A stretch of 64,000 nt of DNA from Streptomyces monomycini (GCF_022271435.1 NZ_JAFIQY010000023.1:62001-126000), one strand, 5' to 3'; positions 20,193 to 29,765 are shown, numbered from the stretch's first letter. Notes: generated by a model not told the origin, from the letters alone. Numbers and translations: made by a program.

Positions 20193-21683
20193 TCACCCCT
20201 TGTCGAGCGTCGCCCGGCCGGCCGCCGCCTCGCGTTCGGCCGCGATCCGGCTCACCCGGCCGCGGACCGCGAACCAGCCGCCGAACAGCGCGGCGCCGAT
20301 GACCGGCACCAGCATCACGGTCTGCTGTCCCACGCCCTCGCTGTCGAAGGCCATCAGGACGACGACGCCCAGCAGGAAGACGATGGTCACGATGTCGGTG
20401 ACGGGCGTGCCCGGCAGCTGGAAGCGGGGGCGGTCGACCAGGCCCGCGCGGGAGCGCCGGACGAAGACCATGTGACAGAGCATGATCGTGCACCAGGTGC
20501 TGATGATGCCCAGCGCCGCGATGTTCAGCACGATCTCGAACGCCTTGCCCGGCACCAGGTAGTTGAGGCCGACGCCCAGCACGCACACCGCCGAGGTGAG
20601 CATGATGCCGCCGTACGGCACCTGGTTGCGGTTCATCAGGGCGGCGAACTTCGGCGCCGAGCCCGCCATCGACATCGAGCGCAGGATGCGGCCGGTCGAG
20701 TACAGGCCGGAGTTCAGACTGGACATCGCGGCGGTGAGCACCACGAGGTTCATCACGTCGCCCGCGGCCGGTACGCCCACGTTGGACAGCACGGTCACGA
20801 AGGGGCTCTCGGAGCCGGTGTACTTGTTCCACGGCAGCAGCAGCGCGAGCAGGATGACCGAGCCGACGTAGAAGACACCGACCCGCCACATGATCGAGTT
20901 CACGGCCTTGGGCACGACCTTCTCCGGCTCGCTGGTCTCGCCCGCGGTGACGCCGACCAGTTCGACGGCGGAGTAGGCAAAGACCACGCCCTGGAGCACG
21001 ACCACCACGGGCAGCAGGCCGCTCGGGAAGAAGCCGCCGTGGTCGGTGATCAGGTTCAGGCCGGGCGTCTCGCCGCCCACCGGGTGCTGGGTGGTCAGCA
21101 GGAAGATCCCGATGAACATGAAGACGACCAGGGCCGCGACCTTGATGATCGCGAACCAGAACTCCATCTCGCCGAAGATCTTCACCGAGATGAGGTTGAT
21201 GGCCAGCACCACCGCGAGCGCGATCAGCGCCATGGCCCACTGGGGTATGGCGGTGAACAGACTCCAGTAGTGGGTGTAGAGGGCGATCGCGGTGATGTCG
21301 GCGATACCGGTCGTGGACCAGTTGACGACGTACATCCAGCCCGCGACGTAGGCGCCCTTCTCCCCCAGGAACTCCCGCGCGTACGAGACGAAGGAGCCCG
21401 AGGACGGGCGGTGCAGCACCAGTTCGCCCAGGGCCCGTACGACGAAGAACGCGAACAGGCCGCAGACCGCGTACGCGACGGCGAGCGCGGGTCCGGCGGA
21501 GGCGAGCCGGCCGCCGGCGCCCAGGAACAGGCCGGTGCCGATCGCCCCGCCGATCGCGATCATGTTGATGTGCCGGCCCTTGAGGCCCTTGCTGTATCCG
21601 GCGTCTCCCGCGTCCTGGGCGGTCGAGGCCTTCCCCCCGTCCGGTGGCCTGTGGGCGTCTTCCTGGACGGTTTCCGTGCTCAC
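20193..21683 (-). CDS. APC family amino acid permease (AAT type)
   Basis: A 496-residue, 12-helix permease of the amino acid transporter family. The helix 1 unwound motif is IAIGGAIGTGLFLGAGGRL, followed by the helix 3 region GSFVSYAREFLGEKGAYVAGW and VVFAYSAVELVGVTAGET, the classic AAT substrate-gate segment containing the conserved Glu. These features resemble asparagine, GABA or proline permeases (AnsP, GabP, ProY), and the exact substrate is not decidable. The GTG at 21683 (VSTETVQEDAH) is preferred; another GTG nine codons or more upstream at 21725 is possible. The upstream AT-rich DNA probably carries its promoter. Confidence 0.9.
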   Translation of the reverse strand: MSTETVQEDAHRPPDGGKASTAQDAGDAGYSKGLKGRHINMIAIGGAIGTGLFLGAGGRLASAGPALAVAYAVCGLFAFFVVRALGELVLHRPSSGSFVSYAREFLGEKGAYVAGWMYVVNWSTTGIADITAIALYTHYWSLFTAIPQWAMALIALAVVLAINLISVKIFGEMEFWFAIIKVAALVVFMFIGIFLLTTQHPVGGETPGLNLITDHGGFFPSGLLPVVVVLQGVVFAYSAVELVGVTAGETSEPEKVVPKAVNSIMWRVGVFYVGSVILLALLLPWNKYTGSESPFVTVLSNVGVPAAGDVMNLVVLTAAMSSLNSGLYSTGRILRSMSMAGSAPKFAALMNRNQVPYGGIMLTSAVCVLGVGLNYLVPGKAFEIVLNIAALGIISTWCTIMLCHMVFVRRSRAGLVDRPRFQLPGTPVTDIVTIVFLLGVVVLMAFDSEGVGQQTVMLVPVIGAALFGGWFAVRGRVSRIAAEREAAAGRATLDKG

Positions 21684-22033
21684 AGCTGGTTCATCTCGCT
21701 TTCGGGCAGGCGATGGAGCCGTCACCGGTCCCACGGGTCACGCGAGTCCGGCCGACGGCACACCTTCCCCCAGAGCCGCCCCCTCGTCTGTGTGCTGGAT
21801 CACAGCATGTATGAGCCATCAATAATCCGTCCGGTTATGACCGGAATGACTTGTCGGGGCCATGCCGATGAATTCCGCATTCCGCCACGCTCCGGTCATC
21901 ACCCCTTACTCAGGAGAGTGATGCGCACCGTCGCCTTCCGGTCTGCACTGGCCGGAAACCGCCGCTGAGCCGAGAGCGCGGCGCAGTCGCCGTGGTGATG
22001 TCGCCGGGAGGGCGCCGTCGGGAAGCAGGCGGA
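21684..22033. other. Promoter region of the amino acid permease
   Basis: No gene is seen. The stretch around 21805-21870 is distinctly less GC-rich than its surroundings and contains TCCGGT-TATG-ACCGGA (21830-21845), an exact inverted repeat that could be an operator. The rest is featureless. Confidence 0.5.
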
Positions 22034-22411
22034 TCAGCGCACCGAGACGAGCACCTGGTCCGTGGGCGGCAGAGACTCCGGCATCCCGTCCGTGATCCAG
22101 GCGTACTCCAGCGCTGCCAGGCTGGCGCCCTTGTCGGTCCACACCAGCAGTTCACCGATGTACTCGCCGTGCTGGTCATGGACGTGCGCGTCGACGGGCA
22201 CCAGCTCGGAGGGCATGGCCGCGTACCGCACCGGCTCCCGGACCCGCAGGTCGACGCTCACCGACCCGGGCCCCCAGAGGGCCACGACATCCGTCCGGTC
22301 CAGCTGGCCGCGCAGCTCGTACGCACCGGCGAAGTCGGCCGCGAGGATGTGCTCCAGCACAGCTCGCTCGGACACGGTCAGCGGACGGCGCTCGATGGGC
22401 AGACGGGGCAT
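22034..22411 (-). CDS. Conserved hypothetical protein
   Basis: A 125-residue soluble protein beginning MPRLPIERRPLTVSERAVLEHILAADFAGAYELRGQL and ending in TDGMPESLPPTDQVLVS. Similar proteins, with this N-terminal helix (LTxxERAVLxxLL) and an alternating beta pattern, occur in streptomycetes without known function. No catalytic motif, signal peptide or Cys is visible. The ATG at 22411 lies next to a weak ribosome site. It is divergent from the MerR regulator gene. Confidence 0.7.
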   Translation of the reverse strand: MPRLPIERRPLTVSERAVLEHILAADFAGAYELRGQLDRTDVVALWGPGSVSVDLRVREPVRYAAMPSELVPVDAHVHDQHGEYIGELLVWTDKGASLAALEYAWITDGMPESLPPTDQVLVSVR

Positions 22412-22527
22412 GCACCCATGATCCCAGGTCCGTGGAGCCGCGGGGCCGCCCCCGAGCGTGCGGACCCGCGGTCCACCGCGCACGGCCACCCACCCGCGCA
22501 CCTCGCTCCCGCCAGGCCCCGGAAGGT

Positions 22528-22563
22528 TTCACAACGCTGGTGAGACAGCAATACTGTTGAACA
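22528..22563 (+). promoter_or_regulatory. MerR-type promoter with long spacer
   Basis: TTCACA (22528-22533) and TACTGT (22552-22557) stand 18 bases apart, with a dyad (GCTG-6-CAGC, 22536-22549) in the spacer. Long spacers with a central dyad are characteristic of MerR-controlled promoters. It lies about 90 bp before the MerR gene, suggesting autoregulation. Confidence 0.55.
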
Positions 22564-22644
22564 CGGTCGGCCGCGGCACGGACGCGGCGGGCGCAGGGGG
22601 CGCGGGCAGCCGCGCGGACGCAAGTGAGGGAAGTGAGGCGCGGC

Positions 22645-23376
22645 ATGGCCACCGGGGCCGGGGAAGAACCGACACTCACCGTCGACGAGTTGGCCGCCCG
22701 CGCGGGCGTGACCGTGCGCACCGTCCGTTTCTACAGCACCCGGGGGCTGCTGCCCCCGCCCGCGATCGGCCCGCGCCGCGTCGGCCGGTACGGTGACGCC
22801 CACCTCTCCCGGCTCGCGCTCATCGAGGAACTCCAGCACCACGGCATGACGCTGGCCGCCATCGAGCGCTACCTCGCCCGGCTGCCCGACGACCTCAGCG
22901 CCCACGACCTCGCCATCCACCGCGCGCTGGTGGCCTCCTGGTCGCCGGACTCCGCCGAGGAGGCGACCCGGGCCCACCTGGAGCGCCGCGCGGGCCGGGC
23001 GCTGAGCGAGGACGACATCGACCGGCTGGCGGCGATGGACGTCCTGGAGCGCACCGGGGACCCCGACGCGTTCCGGGTCGACCCGGCCGTCCTGCACCTG
23101 GGCATCCGGCTGCTGGACGTACCGGTGGCGCTGGAGACGCTGCTCGCCGCCCGTACCGTCGTGCAGGAGCACACGCGCTCGGCGGCGCGCGAGCTGACCC
23201 GGCTCTTCCATGACGAGGTCTGGGACCCCTACCGCGCACGCGAGTCGGACCCCGAGCAGGTGGAGTCCATGAAGTCGCTCTCCGCGCACATGCAGCCGAT
23301 GGTGGTGCAGGCGCTGGTCACGGCCTTCCAGCGGTCGATGCGCGAGGAGCTGCGGGCGACCTACGCCGAGGAGTGA
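22645..23376 (+). CDS. MerR family transcriptional regulator
   Basis: A 243-residue regulator with the N-terminal MerR winged helix (LTVDELAARAGVTVRTVRFYSTRGLLPPPAIGPRRVGRYGDAHLSRLALI, about residues 11-65 by position) and a long dimerisation helix. The larger C-terminal helical domain carries no obvious metal-binding Cys, so a small-molecule or fatty-acyl ligand is more likely than a metal. The ATG at 22645 has GAGG six bases upstream. It probably controls its own promoter. A link to the fatty-acid genes 2 kb downstream is possible but not shown. Confidence 0.88.
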   Translation: MATGAGEEPTLTVDELAARAGVTVRTVRFYSTRGLLPPPAIGPRRVGRYGDAHLSRLALIEELQHHGMTLAAIERYLARLPDDLSAHDLAIHRALVASWSPDSAEEATRAHLERRAGRALSEDDIDRLAAMDVLERTGDPDAFRVDPAVLHLGIRLLDVPVALETLLAARTVVQEHTRSAARELTRLFHDEVWDPYRARESDPEQVESMKSLSAHMQPMVVQALVTAFQRSMREELRATYAEE

Positions 23377-23429
23377 TCCCGCGCCCGGCGGGCATGACGT
23401 GGGTACCGGTCCGGCGGGGGTGACCGGCG

Positions 23430-24860
23430 GTGCGGCACAGCCCGACGAGCGAGACGAGGCCGTGGGTGGAGGGGCGCAGCATTTCCCGGGCCGAGGCGGC
23501 GGACATCCTCGCCCGGCAGGAGAGCCACTTCTGGGAGTTCAAGAGCGGCCGCGGCGGCGGGGCGGTCGTGCAGGTCATCGCGGCCGCCCTGGCCAACGCC
23601 GAGGGCGGGGAGTTCATCGTCGGCATCGAGGATCCGCGCAGCGGGCGCGGGCTGGCGCGGTGGCGCGGCTTCGCCTCGCTGGAGGACGCCAACTTCGTCC
23701 AGCAGGCCATGGTCGACCAGGTGGAGCCGCCGGTTCCGTACGACATCGAGTTCCTGCGGGTGGACGGGCACCCGGAGCTGGGGTGGGCCTGCCTGGTCAC
23801 GGTCCACAAGAGCCCGGACGTGCACCGGACGGCGCGCGGCGAGGTGCCGCAGCGCCGGGGCGCGCAGTCACGGCGCCTGAAGGGGACGCAGATCACCGAT
23901 CTGTCGCTGTCCAAGGGCGCCCGTTCCTACGAGGACCAGTTGCTGCGCGACTACACCCTGGAGGAGCTGCGGGACGAGGACGAGCTGCACGTCTTCCTCG
24001 GCCGGTACAGCCCGAGCACCTCCGCCGAACGGTTCCTGCGCCGGCAGCGCCTGGTGGACCGCGGCGGATCGCCGGCGACCGTGGCCGGCGCCGTCCTGTT
24101 CGCCGCCGAGCCGCCCGTCGTCGTACCGAAGAAGTGCTCGGTGAAGATCGCCCGGTACGAGACCGGGGAGCAGGTCCCGGACCGCCGGCACCTGAAGTCG
24201 GCGCCGACGACGGTGGACGGGCCGGCCCGGCTGCTGATCGACCGGACGCTGGCGGCGGTCACCCGGATCATCCAGTCGGTGCCGGTGCTGGGCCCGGACG
24301 GTGCCCTGTCGCCGATGGCCTATCCGCCGGAGGCGCTGAAGGAGATCATCGTCAACGCGGTGATCCACCGGGACTACAACCTCTCCGACGACATCCTGAT
24401 CTCGGTGTTCGACAACCGGGTGGAGGTCCGCAGTCCGGGCCGGCTGCCCGGTCACATGACGCCGGACACCCTGTTCACGGACCGCTTCGCGCGCAACCCG
24501 ACGATCGTGCGGCTGCTGAACAAGTACCCGGATCCGCCGAACAAGGACATCGGCGAGGGACTGGACACCGTACTGAGCACGATGAAGGCGGCCAAGCTCA
24601 GGGAGCCGCGGTTCTTCGTGGAGGACAACGCGTTCGTCGTGGTGCTGGAGCACACGCCGCTGGCCCGGCCCGAGGAACTGGTGCTCCAGTACCTGCGGTC
24701 CAACCCGGAGATCCCCAATCGGATCGCGCGCCGGATCACCGGCATCGCCTCCGAGAACCGGATGAAGCGGGTCTTCCACCGGCTGCGGGACGCCGGGCAG
24801 ATCGAGCCGGTGCCGGACCGGGCCGGTTCCCGTGCGGCGTGGCGCCTCAGAGGGGACTGA
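23430..24860 (+). CDS. Schlafen/AlbA_2-domain protein with HATPase_c_4 region
   Basis: A 476-residue protein of the AlbA_2/ATP-binding (COG2865) family. The AlbA_2 domain occupies about residues 25-160, with the family's WEFKSG motif and the AAALANAEGGEFIVGIED loop. The second half (about 300-400) has EIIVNAVIHRDYNLSDDILISVFDN and DIGEGLDTVLSTM, matching the divergent GHKL-like HATPase_c_4 domain, followed by a winged-helix tail (NPEIPNRIARRITGIASENRMKRVFHRLRDAGQI). Such proteins are predicted regulators or nucleic-acid effectors, and some occur in defence loci; no defence partner is visible here. The GTG start at 23430 follows the MerR gene by 53 bp on the same strand. A repeat tract and terminator follow. 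Confidence 0.82.
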   Translation: MRHSPTSETRPWVEGRSISRAEAADILARQESHFWEFKSGRGGGAVVQVIAAALANAEGGEFIVGIEDPRSGRGLARWRGFASLEDANFVQQAMVDQVEPPVPYDIEFLRVDGHPELGWACLVTVHKSPDVHRTARGEVPQRRGAQSRRLKGTQITDLSLSKGARSYEDQLLRDYTLEELRDEDELHVFLGRYSPSTSAERFLRRQRLVDRGGSPATVAGAVLFAAEPPVVVPKKCSVKIARYETGEQVPDRRHLKSAPTTVDGPARLLIDRTLAAVTRIIQSVPVLGPDGALSPMAYPPEALKEIIVNAVIHRDYNLSDDILISVFDNRVEVRSPGRLPGHMTPDTLFTDRFARNPTIVRLLNKYPDPPNKDIGEGLDTVLSTMKAAKLREPRFFVEDNAFVVVLEHTPLARPEELVLQYLRSNPEIPNRIARRITGIASENRMKRVFHRLRDAGQIEPVPDRAGSRAAWRLRGD

Positions 24861-24864
24861 CGGG

Positions 24865-24956
24865 ACTGAGCGGCCGGGCGGGCGGGTCCGATCGGCCAGG
24901 CGGGGCCGACAGCCGGGCAGGTCCGACCGGCCGGGTGGGACCGACCGGCCGGGTCC
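24865..24956. repeat. G-rich degenerate tandem repeat
   Basis: Degenerate 18-20-bp units containing GGTCCGACCGGCCGGG or GGACCGACCGGCCGGG run between the Schlafen-like gene and the terminator. Confidence 0.65.
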
Positions 24957-24997
24957 GTGGTGGTGCGGACCCGGCCCCGACCCGTCCGCACCACCAC
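24957..24997. terminator. Perfect 14-bp bidirectional terminator
   Basis: GTGGTGGTGCGGAC at 24957-24970 pairs exactly with 24984-24997 around a 13-base loop, between convergent genes. Confidence 0.85.
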
Positions 24998-25018
24998 GCG
25001 TCTCACGTCCCACGCGTC

Positions 25019-27193
25019 TCACGCGTCGCTGAACTTCTCCCCCTTCTCCGCCTTCTCCAGCAGCAGCGCGGAGGGCGCGAACCGCTCCCCGTACGCCGCC
25101 TGGAGCTCGCGGGCGCGGGCGACGAACCCGGGCAGCCCGCCCTCGTAGCCGTTGATGTACTGGATGACGCCGCCGGTCCAGCCGGGGAAGCCGATGCCCA
25201 GGATGGAGCCGATGTTGGCGTCCGCGACGGAGGTGAGCACGCCTTCCTCGAAGCACCGCACGGTGTCCAGCGCCTCGGCGAACAGCATCCGCTCCTGCAT
25301 GTCGCGGAAGGGGATCTCGGTGCCGGCCTGGGTGAAGTGCTCGCGCAGGCCCGGCCACAGGCCGCCCCGCTTCCCGTCCTCGCCGTACTCGTAGAAGCCC
25401 CCGCCGCCGCTGCGGCCCGGCCGCCCGAACTCGTCCACCATGCGGTCGATGACGGTGTCGGCCGGGTGCTCCGGCCAGGTGCCGCCGGCCGCCTCGACGG
25501 CCCGCCGGGTCTCGTCGCGGATCTTGCGCGGGAGGGTGAGGGTCAGCTCGTCCATCAGGGAGAGCACCTTGGCCGGGTAGCCCGCCTGGGCCGCGGCCTG
25601 CTCCACGGAGGCCGGCTCGACGCCCTCGCCGACCATCGCCACGCCCTCGTTGATGAAGTGGCCGATGACGCGGGAGGTGAAGAAGCCGCGCGAGTCGTTG
25701 ACGACGATGGGGGTCTTGCGGATCTGGCGTACCAGGTCGAAGGCGCGGGCCAGCGCCTCGTCGCCGGTCCGCCCGCCCTTGATGATCTCCACCAGCGGCA
25801 TCTTGTCGACCGGCGAGAAGAAGTGCAGGCCGATGAAGTCGGCCGCCCGCTCGACGCCTTCGGCGAGGCCGGTGATGGGCAGTGTGGAGGTGTTGGAACA
25901 CAGCAGCGCGTCGGGGGCGACGATGTGCTGGATCTCCTGGAACACCTTGTGCTTGAGGGCGGTGTCCTCGAAGACCGCCTCGATGACGGCGTCACAGCCG
26001 GCCAGGTCCTGCGGGTCGGCGGTGGGGGTGATACGGGCGAGGAGCTCGTCCCGCTGGGCCTCGGTGGTCCGGCCGCGGCTCAGCGCCTTGGCGAGCAGGC
26101 CCGCCGAATACGCCTTGCCCTTCTCGGCCGCCTCCAGGGAGACGTCCTTGAGGACGACCTCGATCCCGGCCCTGGCGCAGGAGTACGCGATGCCGGCGCC
26201 CATCATGCCGGCGCCGAGGACGGCGACCTTCTCGACCGTGCGCGGCGCGACGTCCTTGGGGCGGTTGGCGCCGGAGTTGACGGCCTGGAGGTCGAAGAAG
26301 AACGCCTGGATCATGTTCTTGGAGACCTGGCCGGTGACCAGCTCGACGAAGTACCGCGCCTCGATGGTCTGCGCGGTCTCGAAGTCGACCTGGGAGCCCT
26401 CGACGGCCGCCGCGAGGATGTTGCGCGGGGCCGGGTACGGGGCGCCGTTCAGCTGCTTCTTCAGGTTGGCCGGGAAGGCGGGGAGGTTGGCGGCGAACTT
26501 CGGGTGGGCCGGGGTGCCGCCGGGGATCTTGTACCCCTTGACGTCCCAGGGCTGCCGGGCCTCGGGGTTGGCGTCGATGAACGCGCGCGCCTTCTCGGTC
26601 AGCTCCTCGGGCGTGGCCGCGATCTCGTTGACCAGGCCGTTCTCCAGGGCGCGCGTGGCGTTGTACTGGGTGCCCTGGAGCAGCACCTTCAGCAGCGCGT
26701 CGGCGATGCCCAGCAGCCGGACCGTACGGACCACGCCGCCGGCCGCCGGGAGCAGGCCGAGGGTCACCTCGGGCAGGCCGATCTTGGTGGCGCGGGTGTC
26801 GAGGGCGACGCGGTGGTGGCAGGCGAGCGCCAGCTCGTAACCGCCGCCGAGGGCGGCGCCGTTGATGGCGGCGACGACGGGCTTGCCGAGGGTCTCGATG
26901 CGGCGCAGGTCGCGCTTGATGCCCTGGCCCGTCTCGAACGCCCGCTCGGCGTGCTCGGGGGTGACGGCGATCAGGTCGCGCAGGTCGCCGCCGGCGAAGA
27001 AGGTCTTCTTGGCGGAGGTGAAGATGACGCCGCGTACGGTGTCCCGCTCGGCCTCCAGGCGGTCGGCGACGGCGGTCAGCGACGTCTTGAAGGCCTCGTT
27101 CATCGTGTTGGCCGACTGGTCCGGGTCGTCGAGGACGAGGGTGACGACGCCGGTCTCGTCCTGTTCCCAGCGGATGGTGGTGGATTCACTCAT
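25019..27193 (-). CDS. FadJ-type enoyl-CoA hydratase/3-hydroxyacyl-CoA dehydrogenase
   Basis: A 724-residue bifunctional beta-oxidation protein. The N-terminal crotonase domain contains the oxyanion segment INGAALGGGYELALA (near residue 110). The NAD-binding 3-hydroxyacyl-CoA dehydrogenase domain begins VAVLGAGMMGAGIAY (about 323), with the catalytic His-Glu region LHFFSPVDKMPLVEI and the C-terminal dehydrogenase domains to the end. It converts enoyl-CoA to 3-ketoacyl-CoA for the thiolase encoded just upstream in the same operon (35-bp gap). Length and order match streptomycete FadJ (the SCO6026 type), a role inferred from the family. The ATG at 27193 (MSESTTIRWEQ) has GGAG ten bases upstream. 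Confidence 0.95.
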   Translation of the reverse strand: MSESTTIRWEQDETGVVTLVLDDPDQSANTMNEAFKTSLTAVADRLEAERDTVRGVIFTSAKKTFFAGGDLRDLIAVTPEHAERAFETGQGIKRDLRRIETLGKPVVAAINGAALGGGYELALACHHRVALDTRATKIGLPEVTLGLLPAAGGVVRTVRLLGIADALLKVLLQGTQYNATRALENGLVNEIAATPEELTEKARAFIDANPEARQPWDVKGYKIPGGTPAHPKFAANLPAFPANLKKQLNGAPYPAPRNILAAAVEGSQVDFETAQTIEARYFVELVTGQVSKNMIQAFFFDLQAVNSGANRPKDVAPRTVEKVAVLGAGMMGAGIAYSCARAGIEVVLKDVSLEAAEKGKAYSAGLLAKALSRGRTTEAQRDELLARITPTADPQDLAGCDAVIEAVFEDTALKHKVFQEIQHIVAPDALLCSNTSTLPITGLAEGVERAADFIGLHFFSPVDKMPLVEIIKGGRTGDEALARAFDLVRQIRKTPIVVNDSRGFFTSRVIGHFINEGVAMVGEGVEPASVEQAAAQAGYPAKVLSLMDELTLTLPRKIRDETRRAVEAAGGTWPEHPADTVIDRMVDEFGRPGRSGGGGFYEYGEDGKRGGLWPGLREHFTQAGTEIPFRDMQERMLFAEALDTVRCFEEGVLTSVADANIGSILGIGFPGWTGGVIQYINGYEGGLPGFVARARELQAAYGERFAPSALLLEKAEKGEKFSDA

Positions 27194-27227
27194 GAGGTGC
27201 GTACTCCGTGGTGGGTGCGGACGAGGG

Positions 27228-28442
27228 TCAGACGCGCTCGACGACGGTGGCGATGCCCATGCCGCCGCCGACACAGAGGGTGGCCAGGCCGTACCGCTTG
27301 TCCTGGCGCTCCAGTTCGTCGACGAGGGTGCCCAGGATCATCGCGCCGGTGGCGCCGAGGGGGTGGCCCAGGGCGATGGCGCCGCCGTTGACGTTGACCT
27401 TGTCCAGGCTCAGGCCCATGTCCTTGACGAAGCGCAGCACGACCGCGGCGAACGCCTCGTTGATCTCGACCAGGTCGATGTCGTCGATGGTCAGTCCGGC
27501 CTTGGCCAACGCCTTGCGGGAGGCGGGGGCGGGGCCGGTGAGCATGATCGTGGGCTCGGAGCCGGAGACCGCGGCGGAGACGATGCGGGCGCGCGGGGTG
27601 AGGCCGTAGCGCTCGCCGACCTCGCGGGAGCCGATGGCGACCAGCGCCGCGCCGTCCACGATGCCGGAGGCGTTGCCCGCGTGGTGGACGTGGTCGATCT
27701 TCTCGATCCAGTGGTACTTCTGCAGGGCCACCGCGTCGAAGCCGCCCATGTCGCCGATGGTGGCGAAGGACGGCTTCAGGCCGGCCAGCGAGTCGGCCGT
27801 GGTGCCGGGCCGCAGGTGCTCGTCGTGGTCGAGGACGACGAGGCCGTTGCGGTCGGTGACGGGCACGACGGAGCGGGCGAAGCGGCCGTCCTTCCAGGCC
27901 GCGGCGGCGCGCTCCTGGGAGAGGGCGGCGTACTCGTCGACGTCGCGGCGGGAGTAGCCTTCGATGGTGGCGATGAGGTCGGCGCCGATGCCCTGCGGGA
28001 CGAAGCCGGTGTCGAAGTTGGTCATCGGGTCGGCGAACCAGGCGCCGCCGTCGGAGGCCATCGGGACCCGCGACATCGACTCGACACCGCCCGCGAGCAC
28101 CAGGTCCTCCCAGCCGGAGCGGATCTTGGCGGCGGCCATGTTGACCGCTTCGAGGCCGGAGGCACAGAAGCGGTTCTCCTGGACGCCCGCGACGGTGTCG
28201 GGCAGCCCGGCGGCGATCGCCGCGATCCGGGCGATGTCCGAGCCCTGGTCGCCGACCGGCCCGACGACACCGAGCACGATGTCGTCGACGGCGGCCGGGT
28301 CGAGGCCGGGGAAGCGGCTGCGCACCTCGTGGATGAGGCCGACGACGAGGTCGATCGGCTTGGTGCCGTGCAGCGCGCCGTTGGCCTTGCCGCGGCCGCG
28401 CGGGGTGCGGATCGCGTCGTACACGTACGCTTCGGAAGTCAC
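27228..28442 (-). CDS. Acetyl-CoA C-acyltransferase (thiolase)
   Basis: A 404-residue thiolase. The nucleophilic Cys93 lies in NRFCASGLEAV. The C-terminal His in NGGAIALGHPLGATG and the second catalytic Cys in LCVGGGMGIA are present. It cleaves 3-ketoacyl-CoA at the end of each beta-oxidation round. The GTG at 28442 (VTSEAYVYDAIRTP) is the natural family start. It precedes the FadJ gene on the same strand, giving the usual thiolase-FadJ pair (SCO6027/6026 type). The 120 bp upstream are an unusually G-rich (on the plus strand) spacer after the acyl-CoA dehydrogenase gene. Confidence 0.95.
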   Translation of the reverse strand: MTSEAYVYDAIRTPRGRGKANGALHGTKPIDLVVGLIHEVRSRFPGLDPAAVDDIVLGVVGPVGDQGSDIARIAAIAAGLPDTVAGVQENRFCASGLEAVNMAAAKIRSGWEDLVLAGGVESMSRVPMASDGGAWFADPMTNFDTGFVPQGIGADLIATIEGYSRRDVDEYAALSQERAAAAWKDGRFARSVVPVTDRNGLVVLDHDEHLRPGTTADSLAGLKPSFATIGDMGGFDAVALQKYHWIEKIDHVHHAGNASGIVDGAALVAIGSREVGERYGLTPRARIVSAAVSGSEPTIMLTGPAPASRKALAKAGLTIDDIDLVEINEAFAAVVLRFVKDMGLSLDKVNVNGGAIALGHPLGATGAMILGTLVDELERQDKRYGLATLCVGGGMGIATVVERV

Positions 28443-28564
28443 GGTGAGCAGCCTTTCCAGCTGGCGTTTCGGGGGGAGCGGCGGGGGTGTGGGGGTCCGG
28501 GGCGGGTTCGGGGGCGGCGGGTTCGTGGCGCGGGCGCGGGCTGCGGAGGCCGGGGGCGGTCCGG

Positions 28565-29719
28565 TCAGCCGAGGATCGAGCGGCCGATGATCTCCTTCAT
28601 GATCTCGGTGGTGCCTCCGTAGATGGTCTGGATACGGCCGTCGGTGAAGGCCCTGGCGACCGGGTACTCGCTCATGTAGCCGTACCCGCCGTGCAGTTGC
28701 AGACAGCGGTCGGCGACGCGCTTCTGGAGTTCGGTGGCCCACCACTTGGCCATCGAGGCGTGCACGGCGGACAGTTTCCCGTCGGAGTGGTCCACGATGC
28801 AGCGGTCCAGGAACTCGCGGGTGACGGCGCACTCGGTGGCCATTTCCGCCACCTCGAAGCGGATGTGCTGGAGCTTGGCGAGCGGCCGGCCGAACGCCTC
28901 GCGCTCCTTCACGTACCGCGTGGTGATCTCCAGCAGGTGCTCGGCGGCGGCGATCCCGGCGACCGCGATGCCCATCCGCTCCTGCGCCAGATTGGTCATC
29001 AGGTGGACGAACGCCCCGTTCAGCTCGCCGAGGAGGTTCTCCTTGGGCACCCGTACGCCGGTGAAGAACAGCTCGGCGGTGTCCTGCGCCTTCTGGCCGA
29101 TCTTGTCCAGGTTGCGGCCGCGCTCGAACCCCGGCGTGTCCCGCTCGACGACCAGGAGGCTCAGGCCGTGCGCGCCGCCCTCGGGGGTGGTCTTGGCGAC
29201 GACGATCACCAGGTCGGCGAGGATGCCGTTGGAGATGAACGTCTTGGAGCCGTTCAGCAGCCAGTGGTCGCCGCGGTCCTCGGCCGTGGTGCGGATGCCC
29301 TGGAGGTCGGAGCCGGCGCCCGGTTCGGTCATGGCGATGGCGGTGATCGTCTCGCCGCTGCAGAAACCGGGCAGCCAGCGGCGCTTCTGCTCCTCGGTGG
29401 CGAGCTGGGTCAGGTACGGGCCGACGATGTCGTTGTGCAGGCCGACCGCGAGCCCGGCGACGCCGGCCCGGGTGAACTCCTCGGCCAGTACGGCGGCGTA
29501 GCGGAAGTCGGGATTGCCGCCGCCTCCGTACTCCTCGGGGACGGCCAGGCCCAGCAGGCCCTGCTTGCCCGCCGCGCGCCAGGCGTCGCGGCTGACGATG
29601 CCGTCCCGCTCCCACTGGTCGTAGTGCGGCAGGACCTCCCGGTCGAGGAAGGTCCGTACGGTGCGGCGGAATGCGTCGTGGTCCTCGGTGAAGATCCGGC
29701 GTTCCAGCTGCGCGGTCAT
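28565..29719 (-). CDS. Acyl-CoA dehydrogenase
   Basis: A 384-residue flavoprotein that introduces the alpha-beta double bond into acyl-CoA. Family signatures are AIAMTEPGAGSDLQGIRTTA and a C-terminal QLHGGYGYMSEYPVARAFTD followed by IYGGTTEIMKEIIGRSIL. The Glu of YGGTTE stands where long/short-chain enzymes hold the catalytic base. GGAGG lies nine bases before the ATG. It sits between the CoA-transferase/racemase gene (46-bp gap) and the thiolase in an apparent four-gene minus-strand operon. Chain length or branched specificity is not visible. Confidence 0.94.
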   Translation of the reverse strand: MTAQLERRIFTEDHDAFRRTVRTFLDREVLPHYDQWERDGIVSRDAWRAAGKQGLLGLAVPEEYGGGGNPDFRYAAVLAEEFTRAGVAGLAVGLHNDIVGPYLTQLATEEQKRRWLPGFCSGETITAIAMTEPGAGSDLQGIRTTAEDRGDHWLLNGSKTFISNGILADLVIVVAKTTPEGGAHGLSLLVVERDTPGFERGRNLDKIGQKAQDTAELFFTGVRVPKENLLGELNGAFVHLMTNLAQERMGIAVAGIAAAEHLLEITTRYVKEREAFGRPLAKLQHIRFEVAEMATECAVTREFLDRCIVDHSDGKLSAVHASMAKWWATELQKRVADRCLQLHGGYGYMSEYPVARAFTDGRIQTIYGGTTEIMKEIIGRSILG

Positions 29720-29765
29720 CGCGGGGTGCCTCCTCGGGGCCGGCGGTGCGTCAGGGGTGTGTCCA

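Noticed and set aside
23399..27391. A 1330-codon open frame on the plus strand, and similar long frames at 1570-3951, 8676-11336 and 20472-21968
   Set aside because: They are antisense or out-of-frame shadows of clear genes, made open by the high GC content. They show no family signatures, and the composition is Arg/Gly/Pro-rich.
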